From NCBI GenBank assembly GCA_025331445.1, contig JAIWNE010000121.1, positions 1 to 64,000 of the forward strand: 64,000 nucleotides of DNA, written 5' to 3'. Positions 22,621-34,937 of this stretch are shown one piece after another. The notes below the pieces were generated by a model. That model saw nothing but the letters and a program-made list of their open reading frames with translations, was not told the origin of the DNA and did not search any database. The stretch is from Blakeslea trispora. Lineage: Eukaryota; Mucoromycota; Mucoromycetes; Mucorales; Choanephoraceae. How positions within the stretch are numbered: the stretch's first letter is position 1; each line of letters begins with the position of its first letter. Made by a program: the position numbers and the translations under genes.

Positions 22621-25600
22621 ATGAGTAACATTTCGCCATCAACATCAATTAAAGAATGCACTACATGTGGTTCGACTTTCGAGCATGCTACATTTAGTAC
22701 TTGCGATACATGTCGAGTAAGATTTGAGCTACAACTAAACAGCAAAATATCTCACTAACTTCATTCTATTTCATAGGAGCGTAGACAAAGAACCTTAAGA
22801 AATAACAATCGTACAGCCAACGACAACGAACCTAGAATTCGACAAAGAAGAACTCAGTTACCTGCAGCATATGTTTCTGAGCTCTCTCGCCTCCAGCCAT
22901 TCGATTTAGGCTCAATGGATCAAGTCTGCGACAAATGTAGTGCTAAGCACTGGAAGGCCGAGTTACCTTCCAACTCAACTAGAAATAACGTTTTTTGGAT
23001 GTCGTGTTGCAAGGCTGGTGCTGTTAAAGTAGATTTGCTCAAAGATCCTCCCTCATTTGTGAAGGGATTGTATGAGGATATTACTTCCCGCGGACAGCAT
23101 TTCAAAAATAACTTGAGGCGCTTTAATGCTGCTTTCGCTTTCACTTCTTTGCGTTGTGAAGTGAGCAACAGTAACCTCACCAACATGCCCTTCCAAATTC
23201 ATGGTCAAATGTACCACACTCAAGGGCCAATTTCTGCTGAGAATCATAGTCAGGCTAGATACGCCCAACTCTATATCTTTGACCCTGAATACGCAGCATC
23301 AATTCGAGCTGCAAACAATGAGGACTTAGACAATGAGTTAGTTCGAGGATTGTCTACAGAGCTTTATCAATGCAATCCTTATGTAGGACTTTATAAGACT
23401 GCACATGAGCTTCTTGAAGGTACAACAGAAGAACAGTCTTTCATTCGGGTTTACCCATCATTGAAGATGGAATTAGTGGCTGGTAAAGATAGACGAACTG
23501 AAAATGTGCCTACAGCCAGTGAGATAGCTGCTATCTTACCAAATGAGAGCTCCTCTGATAGCTTCAGAGTAATTCTAATATACCTTCGTCATTCTGAGGG
23601 AGAATTTTCTTTTTCTACCATCTCACAAACACATGCGATGTATATGCCTTTGCATTACACATTGCTGTTTCCTATGGGGGATTTGGGCTGGAACTGGGGT
23701 CTAAGATTAGATGATCAAGAAAGTCGTCTCACACAAAGAGCATACTATAGATTCAGACTTCATCAAAGACAGCAAGAATTTCCTACTTTATTTTACGCAA
23801 AAAGACTCTTCCAACAATATTTGGTTGATGTTTGGGCCATCTGCGATAAAACAAAATTAGACTGGATTAAAACGCATCAGTCAAACATTCGTGCTGACCT
23901 CTATAATGGTGTGCAAGATGCACTTATTTCTGAGGATGTGGATGCCACTTCTTTGGGCAAACGCTTCATCTTGCCAAGCTCTTATACAGGCGGAGCAAGA
24001 TTCATGGCCAAGCAATACCAAGACTCAATGGCTATTGTGCGTTATTTCGGAAAGCCTTCTTTGTTCATCACATTCACAGCTAATCCTCGCTGGATTGAGA
24101 TCCAAAGAGAATTGCTACCTGGCCAAAATGCATCTGACCGACCAGATTTGGTTGCTAGAGTGTTTGATTTGAAAGTGAAAGAACTGTTGAAAGATTTGAA
24201 AGTGAAGAATGTGTTTGGCACTTATAAGGGATTGGTCCGAACAATCGAGTATCAAAAAAGAGGTTTTCCTCATCTTCATTTGCTTCTGTTTTTGGATTCA
24301 TCCCACGCTATCCATTCCGCTGACGATATTGACCGGATCATCTCGGCTGAGATCCCTTCGAAAGAAAGTGATCCTGAACTTTATGAAACAGTTACCAAGA
24401 ACATGGTTCATGGGCCTTGCGGTAACTTAGAACCCAACGTCCCCATGTATGGTCAAAGATGCAAATGGTGTCTTGAAATGCTCTAAGAGATTTCCCAAGA
24501 CATTCACTGAGCAAACTATCATCTCTGATGATGGTTATCCTTTGTACAAAAGGGCAAGGTCTACTGATCCCAGCACACAATATTCTATTCGCAATCCCTT
24601 GGGATCAATTCTCATCGACAATAGATGGATTGTACCATACAACCCATACCTCTCAAAGAAGTTTAAAGCGCACATAAATGTTGAATGCTGCCAAAGCGTA
24701 AAAGCCATCAAGTACATAAACAAATACGTTTATAAAGGATCGGATAGAACGACGTTGAAATTGAGCGATACTGAGAACGAGATTGAAAGACATCTTCAAG
24801 GTCGCTACATCGGTCCCACTGAAGCTTTTACTCGCATATTTGAGTACAAAATCCACGAAGAAGATCCGACAGTTACACTTTTAGCATTACATCTTCCCGA
24901 TCAGCAGCCAGTTTACTTTTCTGAGGATGCCACTCCTTCTGAGCTCCGAGACACTCTTGCCAAAAGTCACACTATGCTAATGGCATACTTTGTCTATTAC
25001 TAAAACAATCCAACTGCTCAAAAATATCTGTATCAAGACTTTCCGCAGTATTTTATTTGGGATAAGAAAGATAGAATGTGGAAGCATCGACAAAGAGGAT
25101 TTGCCATTGGTAGAGTACCATATTGTAGCCCACAATCTGGCGAACGTTTTTACCTTCGATTGCTTTTAACAAACGTAGCTGGATCAAAGTCTTTTGAAGA
25201 TCTTCGAAGTGTAGATGGCGTACAGTGTGAAACATTCATGCAGGCTTGCTTAAGACTTCACTTGATAGAGGATGATCAGGAATGGAGTCATTGCTTTAAT
25301 GAAGCTGTCATGTTTTCAACTAACAGTTCTCTTCGCAACCTTTTCGTCACTGCTTTGACTTTTGGTCAATTGATTGATCCAGCATTGCTTTGGGAAGAAT
25401 TTTGTCTCGACATCTGTGATGATTTAGCTCATAAGCTACGAACTCTGTTTCCAGACCAACTTCACGAAAAGTATACAGTAACTGATGACAGCCTGTTTTA
25501 CAAAGGTCAATCTAAATGTGATTATGGCTTATTTCTGTTGGACGAACAACTCGGCTGCCTTGGTTCATCTTTAGAGACATGTAACATGCCAGCATACAAG

Positions 25601-27148
25601 AATGATTGGACTAATGATCTCGAAGTACTGGCCAATTCACAGAGGGCATCATCAAACAGATTGATAAATGAGCAACTTGCATATGATGTCGAATTTGAAA
25701 TAGCAGCTTATGAATCGAAATATGCTCTTTTTAACCAAGACCAAAGAAATGCTTTTGATACCATTGTGAATGGTATTGAGTCTTCCGTAGCAGACAGTAC
25801 AATTTCATCTGACTCTCAATACGTCTGCTATTTTCTTCATGGTCCAGCAGGTACTGGTAAAACCTTTGTCTACAATGCTCTTTGCAACTACCTTCGTAGT
25901 CAAGAAAAAATTGTTCTGTGCCTTGCATCTTTGCTTCTTTCTGGTGGTCGTACGTCTGATTTCAGATTCAAGATACCTATAACAATCAAAGAGACTTCCC
26001 TCTGTCACATAACAAAGAAAGGTCGTCTAGCTGATTTGTTAAGAAGAACAACTCTGATTATTTGGGATGAGGTACCGATGCAAAACAAACTTTGTTTTGA
26101 AGCTGTTGATAGAAGTTTAAAAGATGTATGTGGTAACGATAAGCTATTTGGCGGTATACCTGTTGTGTTGGGTGGAGATTTTGCTCAAATCCCTCCGGTT
26201 ATCAAAAATGGTAATCGTGCAATGATTGTTGATGCCTCAATCAAAAACTCATACATTTGGTCAAGAATAACCATCTTACAGCTTCGCATTAACATGCATG
26301 TCCGAGGAACAACCTCTAATGATGCTCACTTTAAGAAATGGCTTGATTTGATTACGTATCATCCGAGCTTTCAAAACCAAAAAATTTCTATTCCGGATTA
26401 TATATCGCAAACACTTTCACTTGACGAGTTGATTTCAAAAATATATCCTAAACAAGATCTTGATCAATCATTAGAAAATCCTAACTTCTTTTTCAAATCA
26501 GCTATTTTGACTACACAAAACACAGTTGTTGATAGCTTAAACCAAATGGTGTTGGACCTCATGCCTGGGGATTCAATAACCTTGCTCTCTGCCGATACTG
26601 CTGATACATCAGAACAAGAAAATGACGAAGTACATCGCTTAGCTCCGGAGTATCTTCAAACTCTCAACCCTCCAAACTTTCCACCTGCAAAGCTTACATT
26701 GAAAAAGGGATGTATTGTTATGTTATTAAGAAACTTAAATCCTCAAAAAGGTTTATGCAACGGTACAAGGCTTATTGTCAAAGATATCCTTTCGTACACG
26801 CTAATAGTCTCTGTATTGCAAGAATGTGGTTCAGAAAGCGAACAAATAGAAGTAATTCCTCGAATCCAACTATCAACATTAGAAAATGAATACCCCTTTA
26901 TCCTTACACGAAAGCAATTCCCTGTCAAGCTAAGCTTTGCGATGACTATCAATAAGTCACAAGGCCAATCATTAGAAAATGTTGGAGTTGATCTGCGCAA
27001 CCCTACTTTTACTCATGGACAACTATATGTTGCTCTATCAAGGTCAACTAACCTAAAGGGAATTCATATTCTTCATCAACCAAACTCTGATAACACTAAC
27101 TATAGCAAAATAGAAAACATCATTTATCCTGAACTACTTTTGAATTAA
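22621..27148 (+). pseudogene. Helitron Rep-Pif1 helicase (RepHel), two lesions
   Basis: Exon 1 is 22621-22716, ending at CDTCR. A 60-nt GTAAGA...ATAG intron follows and exon 2 starts at 22777 (ERRQR). Helitron-like N domain: ITFTANPRW, then the HUH motif FPHLHLLLF, then the tyrosine pair in YINKYVYKG. The helicase is Pif1-like: GPAGTGKT (Walker A), LIIWDEVPM (Walker B), LGGDFAQIPPV, and YVALSRSTNLKG at the end. It nicks and unwinds DNA for rolling-circle transposition. A 1-nt indel near 24442 shifts the frame. TAA at 25001-25003 (FVYY, stop, NNPTAQ) breaks it again. In the helicase the usual SSGIA after VLCLAS is shortened. Otherwise it is complete to 27148, so the insertion is fairly young. 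Confidence 0.93.
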
Positions 27149-27296
27149 ATAAATTACATCCATTTTAGACTCTAAGTAAACTCAGCTATAGGGATCAAGA
27201 CCGCAGGCAACGACGGCCGTAAGCGAGCGTAGCGAGTAGGTCGGCTAGTTTCTTTATACCTAAAAAAGGCGTCATCGTCAAGATCTTTTCAAGTCT

Positions 27297-28520
27297 TTAA
27301 GGCTGGGAAAATGGCCACCAATTTTCATACCAAGGGCGGGCACCCGTCACATCCTCTGTCTTCGTTTCGCCAACTAGGCCATTGTGGGTCGTTCCTATCA
27401 CAATTGCCGTGTGGCTCACTCCGACTTCGGATGTGGTTCTGTTTTCAGTAGCTTGAAAAATCTTCTTGCTTATGGCTTGGCCTTGACGTTGTCTGTCTGC
27501 AGGACGCAAACAAAATCGCTCAAACGTGTCAGCGTGAAGACTCCAATTGGCATGTAATTTGACTTCTTGTATAGATGCCCCTTGTTGTACCGCAAAGGTG
27601 CTGGCTGCTGCTCGCAGAGAATGTGCCTTGAATTTACTTGTATCAATTCCTGCTTGCTGAAGTCGGTTCTTTACCCACATCGACACCGTCTTACTTCCTG
27701 CTGATTCTATCTGGCTAATGTCATCGCTGTCAATAAACTTCAAAAACAACTTGTGATCATCGGGCAGGTTCTGGCGCCATGATGCAGTTCTATCCACGAA
27801 CATCTTGAGTGTATACACAGGACACATAAGTGTGTCTTCGATAAGTCCAAATTTGGATTGTTTTGGAACAATTTCCTTAGGGTCTCGTGCAAGGATACAA
27901 ACGCCTTCAAGACCACTTTGCTCGTCCACTTCAAATGTTATGTCTCTTCTTTGTAGGTTTCCCAAATCAGAGCGAGGTCGCCACATTGTTACCATTGCCA
28001 GTAGTAAGATCGTCTTGTCTTGAAGTCTTCGAAGATCCAAATGCTCTAAATCACCCCAAGAACGAATCATCTTAATCAAAGGTTCTAAGCTATAAACCTC
28101 CCTAGCTGAATTTGGCAGTTTAGGGTTGGTCCTCTTTCTTGCTTGAAAAAATTTATTACTAATGTATTTGAAGCAAGAGCCGGTCTTGAAGGGTGCAATT
28201 CCCGATACACTGAAGCGATAGCTGAACGAATGCTGTTTAGGTATTGTAGAGAGAAATCCTTGTTGTAAACTAGATATTCAACAACCTTTGTTGGGTTGTA
28301 TGCGGTAGGTTTCAGAGCAGATTCTTGTCGCAGACACCATTCGGCATACTTCCTCCATTGCGTATCATAACTTTTTCTGGTGCTTATCTTGTTTGAATGA
28401 GTCAAGTAGTCGCTTGCTTCCCCAGAAATAATTCCTTGTTTTTGCTGCGAATTCCTGATAACCGCCATGCGGTCAAGCACCAGGTCTTGTTCACTTGCAT
28501 GTGGATTGGTTGTTCGATGG
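27297..28520 (-). pseudogene. DIRS tyrosine recombinase, broken
   Basis: The N-terminal SAM-like domain (SDYLTHSNKISTRKSYDTQW) lies at about 28370-28480. The catalytic part runs from about 28080 down to 27297. It has AHSLRAAASTFAV (the H-x-x-R box) and KLHANWSLHADTFERF. The two parts are in different frames, with a shift near 28140. The position usually occupied by the nucleophilic tyrosine, in a TFEKYY-like stretch, reads FERFCLRP, so the tyrosine appears replaced (perhaps Tyr to Cys). The enzyme would normally integrate the circular DNA copy. The 3' end of the gene overlaps the internal complementary region, a normal DIRS layout. Confidence 0.85.
27348..27436. repeat. DIRS internal complementary region
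   Basis: An 89-bp stretch whose left part complements 22194-22227 (GGCCTAGTTGGCGAAACGAA...) and whose right part complements 31296-31351 (...AACGACCCACAAT). The two meet at AGGCC/ATTGTGG. It serves in the DIRS model as the splint that brings the two element ends together to form a circle. Only a few mismatches are visible. Confidence 0.9.
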
Positions 28521-30371
28521 CCTGTCGTCATAGCATCGGCCACCAGTACTGGGTTTGCCATCTTGGTGTAATCATCACTGCTGACTGTACCTGTTCCTGC
28601 TGCAGTTTGTGGAGTACTTTGGGAATGAGTTTCCATGGAGGATGCAGATAAAGCCCCTTCTTCGGCCACTGTTGTTTGAAGGCGTCTGTCGCCAGGGCAG
28701 ATGGATCGGGCATGCGGCTCCAATACTTTGATAGGCGGGTGTTTTCCCTTGATGCAAAGGCATCCAGTGTCATCTTCCATCTGGTTTGAATCTGACGGAA
28801 AATCCTTCAGGGTAACGTCCTCTCGTACAAAAGCTTCTTGATTCTGCTGAGCTTGTCTGCCGAAATATTTGCTACTCCTGGAATGTGGAAATATCGGACT
28901 TGCAGTCGATTGGTTGTAACAATCTGTTGTATCTCCAACGTCAGTGCTTGAAGCAGAGCGGAAGCCGTTCCTCCTGACTTCTTGACATGTTTCAATGCTG
29001 TCATGTTGTCGGTGTAGATATGAATCACTTCTCCTTTGTATCTTTCTGCGTGTAGCTGCAGTGCAAAGAGTATCGTCTTCAGCTCCCTTGTGTTTATCGA
29101 AGTTTCTTTTTCTTCTGGCAACCAAAACCCGCTCGTCTCCACTGTTGTCGAGCTCACTCCCCAACCTGTATCTGAAGCGTCTACATAAATCTTTACCTTC
29201 GGATCGGCTGGTTCCGGTACTCGGATTGGTAGGCCATTCTTCTTGACTGCATTGGTTATCCACCATTGTAATTCTTCCCATGTCTGATGCGAGATCTTGC
29301 ATGGAGCTTCCCAATTGTATGCTTGTTGTCTCAAGGCTCTCGCTAAGTCCCTCTGCAAGAATCGAACTCTCAGTAGGGCTTCTCCCATTGCAGGAATCAT
29401 CGTAGTTATCTTCCCTAATAGGCTCGCTATCCAACGACATGAGAAATGACTTGCTCTTTTCAAGAGTTGTTTGACCCGGGATGTCAGCTTTGACAACTTC
29501 TTTTCCGGCACTCGGATCTCCATCTTCTTCGAGTCGAATGTGAATCCCAGAAAGTCTTGCACCTGTTTGGGAAGTAAGTCGCTCTTCTTGTAGTTGATGA
29601 TGAAACCGAGCTCTGTCAAGTGATGTAAAACCTCCTTCACATTCTTTTCCATTTCCTCTGCTGACTTGGCTAATAGACAAACATCGTCTAGGTAATACAC
29701 TATCCGAATGCCCTTCTCCCGAATAGCTTCCATAGCAAAACGCATTAGTTTGGAGAACACCCGAGGTGCTACACTCAATCCAAATGCTAGCGATCGATAC
29801 TGGTATACAATACCTTTGTGACGGAAAGACAAGAACTTCCTGGATTCTGTGTGTATTGGAACAAACACATACGCATCCTTCAAATCGACCTTGCAAATCA
29901 GATCTTTCTCTTCTATCAACTCCCTTAACGCTGGAACCCTTCCATCTTGAAATGCTGGCACTGTACATATTGATTGATTCGGCGACAGTCCAAGATAGGG
30001 CGAACCTTCGTTTCTTCTTGAATGGTGAACAAGTTTGACAGAAAACGGGAATCTTGATTCGGAGAACGTTCTATGATTTGAGATTTCAGAAAGGCTTGTA
30101 CTGCAAGATCCACTGACTGTTGGTCTGAAGCTGAATAGTTGAATTTCTTTTCTTTCCATGGAATCGGTAGTTTGTTGAATTGAATTCGGTAACCGTCCTG
30201 AATCACTGATAATGGCCATTGATGCTTGATTCTCTGTTTTCAATTGTCTTGAAATAGTTGTAATCTTGCACCTGGTGGTATCCCATCTTCTGGAATTGAA
30301 AAATTTTCTGATATTTTTTGATCTTTTCCTAAATTTTCTAATGTTTTTGTAGGTTTTATTAGTTTTTGCAT
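28521..30371 (-). pseudogene. DIRS reverse transcriptase-RNase H, broken
   Basis: Likely start ATG 30371. The real frame at the N-terminus reads IQDGYRIQFNKLPIPW, then SNLFTIQEETKVRPILDCRR and FKMEG. After a 1-nt loss near 29939 it continues in another frame as ALRELIEEKDLICKVDLKDAYVFV. The polymerase motif is YYLDDVCLLA. RNase H is IYVDASDTGWG, with INTRELKTIL and IYTDNMTAL. The linker to the recombinase (TLDAFASRENTRLSKYW, PPWKLIPKVL, WWPML) follows an in-frame TGA at 28807. Other lesions are a TGA near 30246 (probably Trp) and a stop near 28528. It would copy element RNA into DNA. Confidence 0.88.
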
Positions 30372-30409
30372 CTCTAATTTGATTGGTGATGTCTTGGTTC
30401 ATAGGGCTA

Positions 30410-31190
30410 TTTCCTTCTCGATCACTGGTCTTTGGAGTGACCAGGGTGCTGTTCCTGTCTTGGAGCTGGCGGTGGTGGTCGTTGGCGGAAGTGGCTTTTC
30501 CCCAAAAAAATTTTTCTTGGTCTTGTAGTTTCCTCCATAGGTGTGTCTCTTGTACTCACCACCGGTAGCTCTTCGAACAACTGCGTTTTAGTATTTGGCT
30601 TTGTTGATCTTTTCCATGATTTCGTTGTTGATGAAATATTCCTTGTTTTCATCGTCATCATCATCTTCTTCCAAGTACTTGAGGTTGCTTGGGAGTTGGA
30701 TTGCTCGAAGGTTGACCTGTTTGGCATCCTTGTCCAATTCTTTACCGGTTGCCCAACAGTAAATCGAAAGTCTTCGAGCCTTTTCCAGGATGATGTCCAT
30801 TGAGTTTTCATCTCCCCCTTCTTCAAAGATCTGTTGGAGGTCTTGATAAAGGTCTGTTGCTCCTCTGGCTGCTGTTCTAAGCCGATCGGCCCCCTTTGTG
30901 ATCGCATTGATCTGTTGTAGAGCATCGATCTTGTATCTTTTGAGGTCTTGGAGACATCCTTTGTTGGCTGCTCCAGTCTTTGTCCAGGAAACCCCTTCGA
31001 ATCTTGGTGTGATCCTGGCAAATTGTTTGAGTTTATTCTTAAGTTGAGAACTGGCAGTTTCTTCCAATTCCAAGAATATTTCATTTGGAAGCCGTCTTGG
31101 TTCTCGGTCTTCCTGTAATTGTTGACGCTTGAGTTGATCTCTAAGCTCTCGTAATTCTCGAATTTCTTCTGCAGATAATTCATTTGACAT
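30410..31190 (-). pseudogene. DIRS Gag-like ORF, internal stop
   Basis: Starts ATG 31190 (MSNELSAEEIRELREL). It has a Leu/Arg/Glu-rich helical N-terminus, then YKIDALQQINAITKGADRLRTA and an acidic DDDDDEN patch. TAA after NKAKY at 30588 ends the 200-aa frame. The same frame continues with a Gly/Arg/Pro-rich tail (GGEYKRHTYGGNYK) that looks like an RNA-binding Gag end, so the stop is probably a mutation. It lies first in the DIRS transcript, 40 bp before the RT start. Confidence 0.7.
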
Positions 31191-31216
31191 GTTGTACCAC
31201 GATGCGCGGCTTTGAA

Positions 31217-31303
31217 AGGTATAAAGAAATAGATATAGAAATTTTATTTTATTTTATATAATCTGAGAATAAAAGCGCGGCCTGAAGGCCTATAACCACA
31301 TCC
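31217..31303 (-). repeat. DIRS right inverted terminal repeat (intact)
   Basis: Complement of 22220-22293 plus 27249-27261. It is uninterrupted and gives the empty-site sequence for the Helitron. The gag ATG lies 27 bp to its left, so this repeat also serves as leader/promoter. Confidence 0.9.
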
Positions 31304-32821
31304 AAAGTCGGAGTGAGCCACACGGCAATTGTGGTAGGAACGACCCACAATTCTGAAAATGGATGTCGAGGTCGGAGATTGCCACGAAATTGCAAATGTC
31401 AGGAACCAGCGGATTCTGAAAAGATTCTGACACTTTTTTATGCAGATGAAAATTGTCTGTCGCCATTGGAGGTCACCTGTCAACTGTCAAAAAAATAATA
31501 GCAGGATCTGCCGTATTCTGCCATGATTCTGACACTATTTCATTGTCTGTCTCCATGCTTTCCTTTACTTTTATTCGTTGTTTTTGTATAGATTTACAAT
31601 CTTTCTTGCCTTTTTAGACCATTTATACTTTCATCGGCGCTTTGCTTCATAGATCTCATAGGCCCGTTGACGTTACATTATTACACAATTATTGAAATAC
31701 GCTTCTTTACAATTCTACCTTAGTTTAAAGATGTATGCTTTATTTAGATCATTTCCCCTTCCTTCTTGGGACATCGCCCTTTAGAACATTAATGATTAAA
31801 AATAGCTCAAATCACGCAATAAAATATTGGCTTATTCGTTTATATTATTGGTTTATTTACAAAAAATACTACTATATATATTCCAAATGCTACCACGATC
31901 TGTTGATCTATTGGTGCAAATTTTTTCGACAATACCAGGATCTCCTCCCGTTACTTACCTTTACTCGCTTCGTCTTCAGCCATTTTTTTGACGCCTGTAC
32001 TGCAAATGCCAATGGGGGGCTTTGTTTTTACGCTTGCGCCTTGAGACCTTGAGCAGGATGTATTAGGGGCCTCAAAATAGTACAGTTTCGCCTGGATACA
32101 GAAAAAGCGTCATTTGCGGTTCTTAGCAGGCAGCGAAAGAGAAAAGCCCAGGCAACTATTAGTAAAATAGATAATGATGTTAGAAACGAATGACAAAAAA
32201 AAGAAACAGTATGAGTTTTACCTTTGCAATCATTATAGATCCTTTACAGGACATGGGAAAAGCATAAAGACCTTAGCAACTAGATAAAAAGGGTGTCAGC
32301 GAAGAGGATTATTTTTCAAAAGAAGCAACTTACTCTAACACATGATGGCAATTCAGTATGGCAGCAAAAACGTATCTACAGGTTACATACCAGACAGCAA
32401 TCCCTATTATATTTAAAAGCGTTATTAAGACTATGTTGATGGAAACAACAAAAATAAAAGGACTACCTTAAAACAAGCACCAATAGTAGTGATAGCTTTC
32501 AGTTATCGCCTATTTGAAATCAAGTCCAGAGTGTTTGCATTAGTTTAAGTATCTTTATAATACAAATTACTTTACCATGAACCAGTAGAAAGCTAAAGGA
32601 AAGAGAAAAAGGAAAAAAAAGTACAAAGCGACGCGAGTAAAATTTTTATTGGTATTTCATTTGTAGTCGATCTATACTCAGCTCACGTACCTTTAATAAT
32701 TTCAAACCAAAATGATCAGACAGCTAAATATAGCATACGTATATAAATGAAAGACTTTAGTGACAATGCAATAACTCTTCCTTACCCTTATTATTCTATA
32801 CTCTTTTAAATTATCTACAAC

Positions 32822-33966
32822 ATGTCTAACAGAAACATCCCTCAAGTACAAGCTAGCAGTGCTCCTCGTCGTCAACATCCAGAGTACCGTGGAAGCTCTC
32901 TTACTGCTGACCAACGCCGGATCAGACAGCTCGAAGCAAACCTTGGCAAGGTTGAGGAAGCTCAACAAAAGAGCGAAGAGCTCATCAGCCGGCTTATCAA
33001 GGAGAACGGAGAGCTCAAGGCTATGTTTGTCAACAAGGCTCAAGATTCTGGCCATTATGGATTTCCTGGTTCTGATGAAGAATTGCATGGATTGAGAGTA
33101 AGTAAAGATAAACATAAGTTGAGCATACCTTTGCTCATGTATTATCTACAGAGAACCATCATTGACTGTGAAGAGAGTGTACTTGAAGGACAAGGTTGGG
33201 ATCTGGGCGAGTCCCTTATGAAGGGAAAGACAAACCAGCTGCATGTCAAGGCAATTACCAACATGTTTCTTGTTCATGAAGACTTGCAGAACATGTTGAG
33301 AAGACACAGATGGATGGAATCAAACATCAAGAAATATGTCCGATCTGTGTTGCATAACCGACTCAAGTATCTCAAGCAAGCAGACAAGGATTCTAAGAAA
33401 GGTGATTTTGAAAAGGCATGCATCATTAATCGCTAGAATGCTTGCAACCGTAAGAACAAGGTGAGTCATTTTTAATTTCACAATCATGCCTAAATTATTC
33501 TAAAGACTTACCGCATGTAATTAGGTATTGAAGAAAAGACTCGCCACTTTCAGAAAGCATAAGGCCATTTTTACCAGCGATTCAATGACAAATGGCGAAA
33601 CTCGTGCTGCTTATGGTACTGAAGCAGAATGTAGTGCTGTTCTTGTCAGCGAATTGATGTCTGATCAAGAAGAAGAGCTTGATGCTGAGAACAAGCCTGT
33701 TCCTTTCAGACTGGCGCCTACCTACAGAAGTATCAGAGTAAGTATAAAATAGCTGTATACACATATGAAAGACGTCTAATACTTTACGATAGTGAGAAAC
33801 CTTTTTGGATGAGTTGGATGACTTGCGTTACGCTGACAACAGAAAACGAAATGGCCGTTTCATTGCTACCTACGTTGGTCATAGACGATATGTTGAGCGT
33901 AGAGGTGTCCAGTCCAAAAAATTTCAAAGCATGCCATCTTGGAGCTTGGATACCGAAAACTTGTAA
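32822..33966 (+). pseudogene. acc1 of E4, four exons, two stops
   Basis: Model: 32822-33097, 33152-33460, 33525-33737 and 33793-33966 (323 aa if read through). Exon 1 has a coiled coil (DQRRIRQLEANLGKVEEAQQ) ending YGFPGSDEEL. Exon 2 is 309 nt, as in E2 and E5. Exon 3 has VSELMSDQEEELDAE and PTYRSIR. Exon 4 has FLDELDDLRYADNRKRNGRF and ends PSWSLDTENL. TAG at 33434-33436 and TGA at the first codon of exon 4 (TGT in E2 and E5) disrupt it. Intron 1 is 54 nt, in frame and stop-free. The proposed role is the same as for the E2 gene. Confidence 0.68.
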
Positions 33967-34001
33967 TATTTTTTTTGCACAATAAAGCTGCTTTTTTTTT
34001 A

Positions 34002-34786
34002 TTATATGATGCGTCTAGGGAAATCTGCCGTAACGATAATGTTTGTAAAAGGTGTCTTTTGTAGATGAATGGGTGTGTGAAATTTCTGAACGGGCATGAT
34101 CGAGTAAGATCTCTTCTTTTCTTTTTCTTTTCTGAAAGGTGGCATAAAGTCATCAGTGAGCCTGTCATGCGTTTCTTTACCTTTGCGAGGGTTTTTGAAC
34201 CACTCGACAAAAGCAAAGTAATGATCAATTCTTCTTTTGATCCGTACTTTGAGACAAATTCAACTTTGTGTCTGAAGAAGTATTGAACTTCACCTGCTCG
34301 TAAATGCTCCTCAAAACAATCCATATCAACACCATCCAGGTCGTCAGACTCAGTATCGTTACATCTATATGTATTGAACGCTACCATAGTATCACCTCCA
34401 CATAGCTTGGACTTGTAGACATAGCCAAGTACGCTGATTTGCTTGAATCTCTCAACATAATTAGGTACACTGACTGGATCTGCGTATTGCCTTTCGTAGT
34501 ATAACTTCAGGCAGTTGAAGTCCTCATCGCTTAAACGTGTGCCACTTCTTCTGTCCCATGATATTTCAACATATCCGCTTTCAGAGAGACGCTCAAAGCC
34601 TATGGGGTTACCATTGATTTCCGAAAAGTTTATAAGTGTATTAAGTGAAAAAGATTCGGTAATGTCGATAGCAACGTTCTCGAAAGACGAGGTCTTCTTC
34701 TCTACATGTTCGACAATATCGTCTGTCTCGATGTCATTAGCCAAGCGAGCCAATTTCTTCATAAAGTTTCTAGTTTTGTCGTCCAT
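34002..34786 (-). pseudogene. acc2 of E4, one frameshift
   Basis: ATG at 34786 (MDDKTRNFMKKLARLAND). It keeps every family landmark: GNPIGFERL, LSDEDFNCLKLYY, SVLGYVYKSKLCGG, LRAGEVQYFFRH. Near 34240 the frame changes. The other frame continues DHYFAFVEWFKNPR, PPFRKE, SYSIMPVQKFHTPIH and FPRRII, then TAA at 34002-34004. A single indel therefore separates two conserved halves. The gene ends 36 bp from the 3' end of acc1, tail to tail. It could be a young pseudogene or a sequence error. Confidence 0.68.
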
Positions 34787-34937
34787 TTTCGAAATGAAAA
34801 ATTTGCTATTCTGTTTAAATATTAAAAGTAAGAAAAGGAGAAAAAGAATCAAAAAGGATTTCAAACACTTATAGAAGCTCATAAGATTAAATTTTATCTC
34901 CGTCTTTAAAAAAACTTTTTTCTTCTTTCTTTTCATC

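Larger units (their letters stand above)
22294..27248 (+). mobile_element. Complete Helitron inserted in the DIRS left repeat
   Basis: Starts TCATATATATACTG after an A (22293) and ends GGTCGGCTAG before a T (27249), 4955 bp. These are canonical Helitron features: 5' TC, 3' CTAG, insertion between A and T, no duplication. The junction is proven internally. The other DIRS terminal repeat (31217-31303, complement) reads CTATATCTA directly followed by TTTCTTTATACC, the uninterrupted site. The 5' region has two copies of a roughly 60-bp repeat (22302-22362 and 22493-22565) around a G-rich hairpin. The 3' end is GC-rich, but no clean terminal hairpin could be drawn by eye. It encodes one Rep-helicase. 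Confidence 0.92.
22192..31351 (-). mobile_element. DIRS-like tyrosine-recombinase retrotransposon in E4
   Basis: Minus-strand gene order is gag, RT-RNase H, tyrosine recombinase. Inverted terminal repeats are 22220-22293 (continuing 27249-27261 after the Helitron) and 31217-31303. Short unique extensions lie outside them: 22194-22219 and 31304-31351. An internal complementary region (27348-27436) is the complement of the two extensions joined, the signature of DIRS elements. There is no long target duplication. The ends share only AT, as expected for recombinase-mediated insertion of a circle. Without the nested Helitron it is about 4.2 kb. Every ORF is damaged. Confidence 0.9.

Noticed and set aside
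28085..29968. 627-aa minus-strand ORF over the DIRS
   Set aside because: Most of it is an overlapping shadow of the RT-RNase H frame. Only its last ~130 codons are real (recombinase N-terminus).
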